Of a stretch of 64,000 bases of DNA, positions 48,508-58,955 are shown piece after piece; the stretch's first letter is position 1, and each line of letters opens with the position of its first letter. Both the position numbers and the translations under genes were made by a program. The stretch covers positions 9,047,573 through 9,111,572 of the forward strand of contig CM017568.1 of the NCBI GenBank assembly GCA_007844125.1, in the 5' to 3' direction. This DNA is from Sinonovacula constricta. Taxonomy: Eukaryota > Mollusca > Bivalvia > Cardiida > Solecurtidae. The notes beneath the pieces are model-generated. The model had not been told where the DNA came from. It did no database searches and saw nothing but the letters and a program-made list of their open reading frames with translations.

Positions 48508-48830
48508 TTATTTCCTCCTTTAGCAGAAGATTGCATTACAATACATAATATATATAAACATGTACAAATAGAATTACAACATGAGCTACTAAGAAACACA
48601 CATGTCGCATTTATGATGAAGAATAGGCGAACAAAAACATCAACAACTAGAGAATGAATAACACGTGAACACTGGAAAGGATCAAAACACAACATCCATG
48701 CGCACATAGACACACAGATACAAACAGACACGCGCCTATTTGTGCGTGCACCTGCACACATACGCATACACATGCACAAGACACGCCCATATGTGTGTCA
48801 GAAAGAAAAAAAAAGGACGGAAAAAAGCAT
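48506..48830 (-). repeat. probable LINE 3' untranslated segment
   Basis: TTTATTTCCTCC..., ACATTGTACA-like words and a long CA/CG-rich stretch (GCGCACATAGACACACAGA...) resemble in order and composition the 3' region of LINE relic C at 62.26-62.55 kb. No ORF2 remnant is visible next to it on the right. Confidence 0.35.
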
Positions 48831-49439
48831 ACATATAATTGAAAAGAACCAGTACAGTTATTTTACGTTTGTAGCTTTCACTTACTTAGTGCTTGTAGAA
48901 GCAAAAACTAAAAGTGAAAAACTCATTAGTAAAATAAACTAAACAAATGACATTTTATGCACTTATGCTTATATGCTCAAACTTGCCGAAACGAAAAAAA
49001 AAGAAGAGCGTTAATTAATAAGAGTACATATGCAGGACAGACGATTTACTTAAAAATATATCAACAATATATTAATAAGACTGCATGTGTAGTTAAGACA
49101 ATTTACCCTAAATGTGTTAACAATATATTAATGACTCATGATGTGGACTAAAAGCGTAGACAAGGTTATCCAAATCCAAAATGCGTCGAACTTATTTGTA
49201 AGATAACCACATGAGATGGACAAGGCGAAATAGAACATTTATCATAAAGTTATGGTATACTTAAACAAGCAGAAAGTGCTGGACATTGGCCACCAAGAAG
49301 TGCATTCACTTTTGTTCTCTCATCTAAAGAGAGAAAGGTTGACAACACGTGATCTCCGAATTCGCTTTGCAGACAGACCGCCAACTGATGTCGGTATGTA
49401 TACAAATGTGTTTAGCATATTAACGTGTACATTTTATTT
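48831..49439. other. no gene seen
   Basis: Short ORFs at 48.96 and 49.25 kb lack recognisable features. Confidence 0.45.
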
Positions 49440-49510
49440 TATGGTATGACAGATATGACGTCATTGAAAAATAATGTACACTTAGTGTTTAGAAAAGAGG
49501 GGGGTATTAA
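49440..49510 (+). repeat. dispersed repeat family copy (block D)
   Basis: TGAAAAATAATGTACACTTAGTGTTTAGAAAAG matches the segment at 54699-54736 (CGAAAAATAATGTCCACATAGTGTTCAGAAAAGG) with a few changes. Confidence 0.6.
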
Positions 49511-50060
49511 TTTGATAAGATGAACTGCACAAAAAGTGCATATTTATTTTTCTTTAAAAGCTTTCTTGTACAAAATATGATAATTGTTAAAAAATATCAT
49601 TTTGAATGAATTTAAAAAAAAATAAACAACTTGTTTGTTTCACACATGTACTTTTAAAATTTCCCTAAAGTGATGATGATGATGATGATTAATGGGTTTT
49701 AACAGTGAACAAAATACTCTTTATTTTCTCAAAGTTATAAATGTTGTTGTTTTATTGGAACCATTCTTCTTAATACGTCGAAATCTTATCAATCTTATTA
49801 TGGTCGTAGTAATACGTAGTAATTCAATTTCTGTTGTACGTATTTGTCAATAATTACAAGTTGAGTATGATCTATCATTAAAGTTACTAATCTGATATTC
49901 TTACAAAATGTACAAAACTGGCATCCAATAGATTGTCCATTTTAAGTAATTCAGTAATCAAACGAACACTGTCAGTAAGGTGCTAACAATACTGAAAATA
50001 TTTTACTGATCACTTCCTAACCCGACATGGATAAAATAACCCGATGGTATTATCTTTGGT
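49511..50060. other. no gene seen
   Basis: AT-rich sequence with a short GAT run near 49.68 kb. Confidence 0.5.
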
Positions 50061-50068
50061 CTTATATA

Positions 50069-50153
<85 letters not shown>
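50061..50153. repeat. (TA)n microsatellite
   Basis: About 90 bp of TA repeats with one TTTA interruption. Confidence 0.97.
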
Positions 50154-50155
<2 letters not shown>

Positions 50156-51539
50156 ATAGGAATGTCATTTTATGGAGAATTTAATTTGATAAGGACCATA
50201 TAAGCTGCACTCATATGGCATCTAAAATGTGGTAAGTGAACACTTATAGATGGATCAACTGATCTAAGTGCCCTTGATACGTAATAGCCAATGTGAAAGA
50301 GGACATTATTCACATCTTATCATACACCAACATCTTTTACTTCTGTTGATCACTACCACGTCATTGTTATTTTATTGAGCTTAAGAATTATTTTTAAATG
50401 CTCTCTGCAATACCATTGACGAAGAGCAGATATTTCAATTTGGAAGAGATAACCGTTACACAAATTATGGCGCTATACATTAGTACGGGAAATGAATGTA
50501 ATTGTTTTGATAAAGAACCTTAAAATAAAGATAAAGCATATTATAAATATAATAAAGAAATAGTCATTTTTAAATTATTAAAAAAAACCAATTTGCAACG
50601 ACATTTTTGTGGACAAAATCGTGGTCAAGAGAAATCCTAAATCCGTTGCCATTTTCGGCCGAATTTATCAATGTCTTTTTTTCTGTTTACAATGCATATA
50701 TAATTATATTACACAAAAACTAAATTTACATTCAATTATGGACAAAATAATACGTACCAATTTTGAACACTTTTTTGTGACATTAGTGTCTGCCATTTCT
50801 TGTTTTGAGGTTTGAACATCTGAATGGATATAAGTAATATTAGTTCGGCTATTACAACCGAGGTAAGATATTGGTGAACAGTATTTTGGGTTTTACGGCA
50901 CACCGACACTTGATAGGTCATACAGCGCCGATTGGTGAACAGTGTGATGTGCATTATAATGAAACATAATTAACCGTCTGATCTTGAACGTCAGTGTTGC
51001 TGATATACAGTTACCTATTTTCCTCTCGAGTTCTATGTTTAACAAGTTTAAAAGATTAAAAAGATCATTGATAAATATATTGAACGATGTTAACTCAATC
51101 CTAAATGTCATTGACTCTCTCTTAAAACAGTATTAATGAGGTTAGTGCTTTTTTGTCATCATTGTTGCTTTGCATTGCTAAGTAATCATATTTTATTTTC
51201 AATTCTAAACGTCTTATCCTTAATAATGCTTCTTTGTACCGAAGTGATTCGTACTAAGAACAATGTTTCTAGACTGAGACTTATTTAATAAAAGTACATC
51301 AGATATTCAGCAAATGGTAGATTCCAATAAAAGAGAACTTCAGATAAGTTCAACGATGGTTTTCTATTAATCTGCGAAAAGCGCTCATTGGTCCACAAAA
51401 TCAGCAGTTGTTTACAGATCATTAATCCAAAGACTAACCTAAAATTTTAGAAAGCTCTTAACAAACATAAATGGTGCGACTCAAAAAAAGAGGCGATACA
51501 ATCAATGTAACGAAAGTCGAAAGACACTACACAAACAAA
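50154..51539. other. no gene seen
   Basis: AT-rich sequence without recognised coding or repeat structure. Confidence 0.5.
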
Positions 51540-51965
51540 GAAACCAACATTTGCAACGGCAAGCCGGAAAACTGACTAACTGGGGTGCTTATTTAAAAAA
51601 TTCAGACCTGGAACGTTATGCTGGTGGTATTCTCAAATATAAGCATTTGAAAGAAACCACATCAATGTCAAACAAAGCTGTTTATATTTTTTACACTCCT
51701 GAAAGAGTTTTTTAAATGACAACTAACATTTCCCGTGCATAAAGTAGTTCTGCGACCGCCATAATGTATCAATACGACTGTTGTGGTTATGTAACTAAAT
51801 ATATGACAACCTCCCATGAGAACCAACGCATTTGACAATATAAAAAATAGGCAAAGGAGTGCAACCTCAATAGTTACCAAGTTGGAACGATCAGTCGGCA
51901 AAAGGATCTGTTTAACTGTAAATCGGTTTACCGAGCTCAGAGCTCGAACTTCCTGATATTTTTAC
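51540..51965 (+). repeat. dispersed repeat family, diverged copies (blocks C and B-C)
   Basis: First a short block C-like piece (GACTAACTGGGGTGCTTATT..., 51570-51640). Then a block B piece (TTAAATGACAAC ... CGACCGCCATAATG ... ATATATGACAACCTCCCATGAG) and another block C piece (GTTACCAAGTTGGAACGATCAGTCGGCAA, GAGCTCGAACTTCCTG). Order and words match the copies at 54.4-55.2 kb, with more divergence. Confidence 0.7.
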
Positions 51966-53300
51966 ATAAAACGTTTGGGGTAAAACATTTTGTTTTCAAC
52001 AAAATGGCCAACAAAATGGCCAAACTATTTCTTATTCCTGATTGTAGTAATGACGTAATGAAAATGAAAGAAGAGAAATCAATACTGTCCACTTTATTTT
52101 GGGGTGACATTATTTTAATTTAATGTCTGTATGTTCATTTGCATTTGTTTTCATGTAATCCAAAACGATACATTAAAAATAAGCATTTATTTGTCTCTTG
52201 CCGTACTTTTCTAATCAACGTACAATAACCACTTAGCAGAGCATCAGTGCAGAGAATGATATAATGCTTTATGTTGCTTCTTGCTTGAAGTACTTATTAC
52301 TACCAATTGACTCTTAACATTGCAATCTTATTGTCTAATTTCGAATATTATGGTAGATCTATGACTGGTCTGCTTGTTGTTAGGATATGAGACCAGGTGT
52401 GAGATCATGCTAGGTAATCACAGTGTTTTATACATAGTAATGCCAACCCCATAATTGCTACGGGTGGGCATAATATCTGGGTCACTTAAATACTTTTCTA
52501 AGACAATGGATTCAAGAAATAAATCCCATGAATCTCAATCAAGTTGTCTTTACTATTCCAGTCGTTACATGTATATTCTAATGTATACCATCTAACAACC
52601 ATATCCATTCAGAAGGAAGGTTTATAATTAATCTCCTTAATAAAACTCTTTTCGGTATTGTGAGAATTGTAATGTGATGTGCCACAAAACTCACGAATCA
52701 GGCATTCGCTTATTTACTTTCAACAAAACTATTTAAATTAAATCCATATATATAAATTATGTCCTATATTGTCAGAAATTGTAACACAAACATATATGCT
52801 TCAAAGAATGCATGGTGTACCGTTCTCAAATCTATATTAAGTCACTAGGCACTTTTAATGGTACTATTTATGAATCATGTTTCAATATGGTTAAATGATT
52901 AACATGATTTGACGACGGTGGAAAGATGATAGGGATTGGGCTAAATCATTTCACAAATAAGCCTCTTTGGCAAATTCTAAACACATGATTGTTGTTGTTT
53001 TGTTTTTAAAATTAGTTTATCAACAACAACCAAGTGTTTTTTATTGTGTTCTATGTTCAAATATTGGATTTAACGTTGCTTCCTCAATGGTGGTGACAGG
53101 TGATCAAAGCACAATTCTGCTGAACTACAATGGCTTTTGGATTAAACTATCACTAGATTAAACTACTTGATCATTCCTTATGTGGTGAAGTGACTGGAGC
53201 AGGGTGTCAGCTGATTCTATGTGCATCATCAATATGTAGTTCCCCAGGCTTAACTTGTTTATTAAGACTCATGACAACACCTTTACACACTATTTCATAG
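51966..53300. other. no gene seen
   Basis: AT-rich sequence. A 64-codon ORF at 52.97 kb has no recognisable feature. Confidence 0.5.
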
Positions 53301-53309
53301 AAACTTTTT

Positions 53310-53460
53310 AAGAGGGCCCTTGGCCGAGTGCGTAGAATCAAAGATTGTAATATCTCTGTCTTGTAGGCACTTTTACGTCATTGGTTTACGTCTTGGTCAG
53401 GTGTAATTTAAGGAGGTCTTTCAGAAGAACTCAGATGCGCCACTAGTTCGACATAATTTT
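53310..53460 (+). repeat. possible decayed SINE with a box A-like start
   Basis: CTTGGCCGAGTGCGTAG near 53320 resembles the box A of a Leu/Ser-type tRNA, but no box B follows at the right distance. GC-richer sequence then runs for about 130 bp. It may be a degraded tRNA-derived SINE. Confidence 0.25.
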
Positions 53461-53815
53461 TTGTGGGTTCTTCTTTTACCAATTAACTGGACCTTAAAGT
53501 CCTTATTGTATCAGTGCAAAATATTTAAAAAAAAACACATTAACAATTATTATACTTTTTTTAATCTTAGCTAATGATCGTATGTACTGACAATTAATTT
53601 ACTGTATAAGTGCAGTGTAGACAGATGCGCAAGAAACATGTAAGGAAACATGGCAGAACCTGACTAAATAGCACTTAAAAGTATGGTTTCATGGGTAACA
53701 GTTTGGAAAAAATATCTAAAATATCTTTTTAACAAATACGGCCGTTTCAACCTAACCTTACAACTGAAGTTACATTTAAAATACAGCGGTGCTTAAATGA
53801 TAAAGTAGGTTTATT

Positions 53816-53850
<35 letters not shown>

Positions 53851-53869
53851 TTGTTACATCGTACCGACA

Positions 53870-54035
53870 CAATTATGTCCATCTTCGTGACGTCCTGCTA
53901 TTATTGCTGGAGACAGCCCCAGTCACATGCCTAAAAAGAACCACCGGCTCATCTCATGTAAGCTTGGAGGCCTCCCCCCTTGCAGTTCTCGACTTGACCG
54001 GGACTCAAACCCGCCGATGAGGGACTGGGGAATGA
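53870..54035 (-). repeat. probable tRNA-derived SINE
   Basis: On the minus strand GGCGGGTTTGAGTCCCGG contains a box B-like GGTTTGAGTCC (complement of 54001-54011). GC-richer sequence with AGGACGTCACGAAGATGGAC follows and resembles the SINE central words seen at 8.1 and 55.5 kb. Box A is unclear. Confidence 0.4.
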
Positions 54036-54368
54036 TACAAAAAATCATCAGGGGAAGGTATAGTTTTAAAGTAGTAAAGTGAAAAATTAAACAGTATATC
54101 AACTGAACAGACATTTGAAGATAGCCATATAAAGCTTTATAGATATAGTCCAGGATTTTTTCTAGTTTTGTGCTTTGGTAAATTCAATTTATAACCGCTG
54201 AAATATGTTTTAAGTAGGTGTGTGAACAGAACCACAATGTATAGCAAGCTAGATAGTTGTTACATGAGAAATACTCGGTTTTGATCCATGTTGATTGAAA
54301 AACTGAGTCAATAATCTAATATCTAGATCCCTGAGTCTCTGTTCATGTTCACCAAGTCATAAATAAGA

Positions 54369-54800
54369 ATATATGACAAATTCCTATGAGTATTGCAACA
54401 TATACCAAACTCCGAAAAGGCACAGAACAAAGGTATTTCTAATGCAAGCCAAGCGAAAAGTAAGAACAAATTTGTGATGAGTCATTTAAGGAAAAGAGCA
54501 AACCCGACAGTTACCGACTTGGAACGGCCAGTCGGCAATATGGACCGACTGGGGTGCTTAAACCGGTTTTACAGAGCTCTAACCTCGCACTTCCTGGCGA
54601 GTTTCTCAAATGCAAGCAACGAAAAGAAAAACGATCTATTTGAAAACAAAATGTCCATGCCCTGATATTTTCTATACGTTATGACGAAAGTAGTGACCAT
54701 ATCGAAAAATAATGTCCACATAGTGTTCAGAAAAGGAATATGGTATTATTTCGATTTGAAAAACAACACAAAATGGTTGACCACAAATAAAATTAACTTT
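54369..54800 (+). repeat. dispersed repeat family copy 1 (blocks B-C-D)
   Basis: The first roughly 228 bp (54369-54596) are nearly identical to 55019-55245. It then extends through CTCGCACTTCCTGG into block D. It holds a 7-bp perfect hairpin, CAGTCGG...CCGACTG (54529-54551). A 90-codon ORF crosses it (54393-54665). The same frame is open in copy 2, but several differences change amino acids and I recognise no domain. Confidence 0.85.
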
Positions 54801-54839
54801 CTGAATCATGAACAAACATGACCAGAGACGAATAAATGG

Positions 54840-55250
54840 TTGTACATTGTAGCATCCTGTTCATGTGAAGATGGAATTGAAGAACCAAAGTTCAATGTCC
54901 ATCAAAGGAAATACACGTAACAATCCTTATAGGATGAATTAAATGACAACATAGATTACATGCACGGTGAGATTTTTTACGACCGCCACACTGCACAGGT
55001 GACATTGTTGTGATCATGAATAAGAATATATGACAAATTCCTATGAGTATTGCAACATATACCAAACTCCGAAAAGGCACAGAACAAAGGTATTTCACAT
55101 GCAAGCCAAGCGAAAAGTAAGAACAAATTTGTGATGAGTCATTTAAGGAAAAGAGCAAACCCGACAGTTACCGCCTTGGAACGGTCAGTCGGCAATATGG
55201 ACCGACTGGGGTGCTTAAACCGGTTTTACAGAGCTCTAACCTGTAAAAAT
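54840..55250 (+). repeat. dispersed repeat family copy 2 (blocks A-B-C)
   Basis: Starts with block A (GATGGAATTGAAG ... GGAAATACACGTAACAATCC), shared with 62.1 kb. Block B follows (ACGACCGCCACAC, ATATATGACAAATTCC) and then block C, nearly identical to copy 1, ending abruptly at CTCTAACCTG. It lies 650 bp from copy 1 in the same orientation, consistent with a local duplication or a nested insertion. Confidence 0.85.
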
Positions 55251-55469
55251 CACATTTAAACTTACTTTATGCTTTCAGCATAACTTGATCTGCAATTACT
55301 TGATGATATCCTGTTGAAAAGCTGTAAGCAGGTTAAGTGTAGGAGTAGCATTTAAAAATATCAGTTTAAGCTACCCGAACCCATGTATCGCACATTAACT
55401 TCTGCAAACGTTATGTATATCACATCATCGAGATTCTTTTACTTGGTTTTGATTGGTTTTTGAATACAT

Positions 55470-55690
55470 CGCAGTGACCAGTAATGATCATTATATCGCC
55501 GTCCGGCTATTTAATGGAGAAAGACGCCAGACAAATATCTTGGTAAGACCACCGGCGCACCGCAAGCCAGCTAGAAGACATTCCCATATTAAGTATAAGG
55601 CCCCGAACGGGACTCGAACCCACGCATTGGGATGTTTAGCAGTCAGTGAACTTACAAATCGGCGATATCACCCGCCTATCCCCCTTTTAC
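55470..55690 (-). repeat. tRNA-derived SINE
   Basis: On the minus strand GTGGGTTCGAGTCCCGTTCG gives a perfect box B, GGTTCGAGTCC (complement of the 55609-55621 region), about 75 bp from a G-rich 5' start. A non-tRNA body with AATAGCCGGACGGCGATATA follows. The cloverleaf is incomplete, so it is a SINE and not a tRNA gene. Confidence 0.65.
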
Positions 55691-56689
55691 CTGTTTTAAC
55701 AATGAATAGTTTATAGAATAGTGAATAGTACAATAAATTTTGGTTTCCATCATGACGATATAAATATGTTTTAAACCAGAAATCTCTTTGTTTTCTTTTG
55801 TGATAACATGTAACTTATTGTTTGTTTTGATTTTTTTAAAAAAGGCCACGTGTATAAAGTCTTAACCATATCAATCATGTTGAAAACATTATAAAAATGA
55901 TCAGTATTTCATATTACAGAATTTAATTCACCCTGAAATGAATCCTCTATAAATCCATCACATTTTCGAACATTTCCGCATAAAACTGACTATCATGTGA
56001 CAAAAATCAATACTGTTATTTACTGAAAATTTTTAGATGACGGAGATGACGAAATACTGGGATTGAAGAGCAGATAGAACCGGTGAGATCTTGAGTTGGA
56101 AAAAGACAGAACATGTATTGTGTCGTTTTATGTGTTTAATTTTGTTAAACACAATTTCATTTGCGTACATGATCTATAAACAAAATGACAAATATAGTTC
56201 GCTTTATCAGGCTGTCATGTTTTATGTCAGTCAATTTTTATCTATTTCTCCATTAAATCTCGCAGTTTGTATGAAATTTAACATTATTTAACACAGCAGT
56301 CTATCAACTAAAATTAACATCAGCTGTTAATTTAATTCAACAGTCTGGTGCATTAAAACACATGGTGTTTTACTGTCAGACAAAATACAAGTATAAATAA
56401 AGTGACAAAAGGCAAAGGACATAGAATTATATAAGAGTATGCAAAATGTAAAAAATGTAATAACAATCACAATCCAATCTCATCTTATATACATAACATT
56501 TGTACCTTGAAATGTTTCTTTTTATTCCTTTTGAGTTGACTTTAATAAATGAAACGAAGTTTTGCTTAGTTGGTCAGATATAATAGTTTCTTTAAAAAAG
56601 AAAACGTAATTGTGAAAATTTAGGGCATATTAAAACAAAATGGTATTCTGTTTCTGTTAAGTTTAAATTACTTTTTCTGTACAATCTTT
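55691..56689. other. no gene seen
   Basis: AT-rich sequence with nothing recognised. Confidence 0.5.
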
Positions 56690-58357
56690 CAGTTCTTTTC
56701 AGAACCTTTTTTTATAAAGTATCATCATTATTAATACTCTTCCCAACCATATGAGAGACATATTTTTTCTAGCTCATTTTATGTGATTGCCCAATTATTT
56801 TCCATTATAGATGCATTAGCATTAGAGGTACGACCAAGTTCACCGCATATGGCATCTACATTTGTAGAGTACAGTTAATAATGTTTTGCCAAACTTGGAA
56901 TGGCATCGTTTAGTGCAAATATAATTTCTGACTCCGAAATCGCTCTGTCTACTTCAAAACCATACGTACTCGATGGTTCTCTGATTGTGATAATCTATTA
57001 TATCAGGTGTTTCTGTTCTTTACTATTAAAGTGATCAAAGTATTTTTAAGTTAATATTGTTCTTTAATGCTTTTTCAAAATGATCATGGATTTGATTTAG
57101 CTTTATTATTAAATCTCCCTCGTTCGTCGTTTTTCGTGTATATACGTTTCCATCTTTGTTTTACTTTGGTAAAAACATTTTCCTTACAGAGAAAAAGTTT
57201 TTTTTTTACATTTTTTGTATGTCTAAAGAAAACATTGCGTGCTTTCTTAAACTCTTTTCCTTCATCAAAGCATTTTTTATAAAATCATGATTTATTCTTT
57301 CTTTTATATTTACGTTTACTGTCTCTCGATATCTACCTAGAACATCAACGAGTTTTTCGGGATAGGTTGTGTAAAAACTGAATTGATCCATTTATAGTAT
57401 TGTTATTTAAATTAGCGGTCAGCTGGATAAAATACGGGTGCTCAATTAGTAGTTGAGTGCGCACAGTGTCGACCTTTGTGATGTCCAATGCTATAAATAG
57501 TTCATGGACAGGGCTACTGTCACGTGTACCAACAACACGCCGTTGTTTTTCAATCCAAAACTGTAAAGTGCAATGGATGGTCAGATAGATCGTCGGGTGG
57601 CATTACTTCAAATTCGATTACATGAACAAAATAACCCTTATTCAATAAGAAATAGTCAACGAGACTTGTGCTATTATTATTAAGAAATTTATATTCACCA
57701 ATATTATTATCCTTATCTAATCGGCCATTTACTATTAAAAGGGTTGTATTTCTGCATGAATCTAGAAGGCGTCACCCTCGACGGTCTAAAACACTATCTA
57801 TGTTTGCTCTATGTCCATTACCTATTGATACATGCAAAGATAATTCGTTGTCAAAGAAAAGGTAATAATTTAGAACATTTGAGCTGTTTCCTGATCTACT
57901 ATAAAAGTCACGTTTGACAAATACTTCTCCTAGTATTTTTACGCTTCTATACATTGTTCTATATTATCAAACAAATCTATGTCATTGTATTCAATACTTC
58001 TGAATCAAGTGGTGTGATATACACACAACATATCAATACATCGTCAGAAAATTATAACACCGACTTACAATTTCTGAACCATAATAACCCATATTTTTAC
58101 ATTACTGATCTTATTGCTTAAGCTTTATTTATAACTTATTAAAAATACCACCTGAGTATCGCCATTTCCTTTTATTTGGAGATTTTTTCCCATGTAAATG
58201 GTCTGCACAGTATCTTTTAATATCATGGTTGTAGTGAGTTGTTAGCAATGTTTCTGTCAATATAATATTATCTTAGTTTTAATTTTATCTACACAATCAC
58301 AGTCGGTTATTTTCCTCGCCAAACCACTTATGTGCCATGATATAATGTTAATATGCT
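56690..58357 (-). pseudogene. LINE relic B (endonuclease and post-RT pieces, RT deleted)
   Basis: On the minus strand from 58357 the relic opens INIISWHISGLARK, the start of an APE-type endonuclease. It continues ILTETLLTTHYNH (catalytic Glu in the TET motif), KWRYSGGIF, a decayed GDFN region (KRDFYSRSGNSS), IVNGRLDKDNNIGEYKF, SLVDYFLLN and DDLSDHPLHF with the SDH catalytic motif. A linker (CFDEGKEFKKARNVFFRHTK) precedes the place where the reverse transcriptase should be, but the sequence jumps to post-RT text (CGELGRTSNANASIM, LEKICLSYGWEEY) near 56.85-56.72 kb. Several frameshifts and stops are present. Short plus-strand ORFs here are shadows. The element once copied itself by target-primed reverse transcription; this copy is dead. 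Confidence 0.82.
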
Positions 58358-58377
58358 CTCCTCTGAGTAAGTACACC

Positions 58378-58614
58378 TTAACTCAGACACATTAATTGTC
58401 GCATGTCGCGGCGGTGTGAAAACACGTTCACTGGTAATTTGACAGAACAAACTTGTAAAACTTGTAAACAGACAATCAGCCCTGGTTTATAAACAGAGAC
58501 AGGAGTTCGACCCAGAAGGTGGGAATATACAGGTAAATGAGCTGTATGGGTTTGATGGTACTTTGAAGTAAGCACTATAACCACCTGACCACATCGTGAA
58601 CCTTTATTTAAACT
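58378..58614 (-). other. non-coding GC-richer stretch, possible SINE remnant
   Basis: Contains AGGAGTTCGACCC near 58500, a weak box B-like word, but no box A partner that I trust. The 127-codon minus ORF (58378-58761) runs into the tandem repeat to the right and is unlikely to be real. Confidence 0.3.
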
Positions 58615-58955
58615 ACATATCTTCAGAGGACATCTTTGGTAGGATGGTAGAATTGTCGACTTGTAACTCCACTCATTGTTCTCCTGTCGTGTATTGGGGT
58701 GACGTTCCGAGAGAACATCACTGGAAGGGTGGTAGAAGCACCGACTTGTAACTCCACTCATTAGCCTCCTGTCGTGTATTTGGGTGATGTTCCTATAGTC
58801 TCCTGTCGTGTATTGGGGTGATGTTCCTACAGTCTCCTGTCGTGTATTGGGGTGATGTTCCTAGAGAACATCTTTGGTAGGGTGGTAGAAGCACCGACTT
58901 GCAACTCCACACGTTGTTCTCCTGTCGTGTATTGGGGTGATGTTCCGGCTGGGAC
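58615..58955 (+). repeat. nested tandem repeat, about 95-bp unit with about 34-bp sub-unit
   Basis: The word CTCCTGTCGTGTATTGGGGT occurs five times (one with TTTGGGT) across 340 bp. Three copies sit in larger units that also contain GGTAGGNTGGTAGAA and CGACTTGTAACTCCAC. Between the second and third large units the 34-bp sub-unit (TCTCCTGTCGTG...GTTCCTA) is repeated on its own. The plus ORF at 58852-59229 is built partly from this repeat. Confidence 0.9.

Noticed and set aside
48387..48779. 130-codon minus-strand ORF with a long Tyr-Ile run
   Set aside because: The run is the TA microsatellite and the rest is CA-rich low-complexity sequence. No domain.
53310..53345. tRNA-Leu/Ser-like box A (TGGCCGAGTGCG)
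   Set aside because: No box B at the needed distance and no acceptor stem, so not a tRNA gene; kept only as a doubtful SINE remnant.
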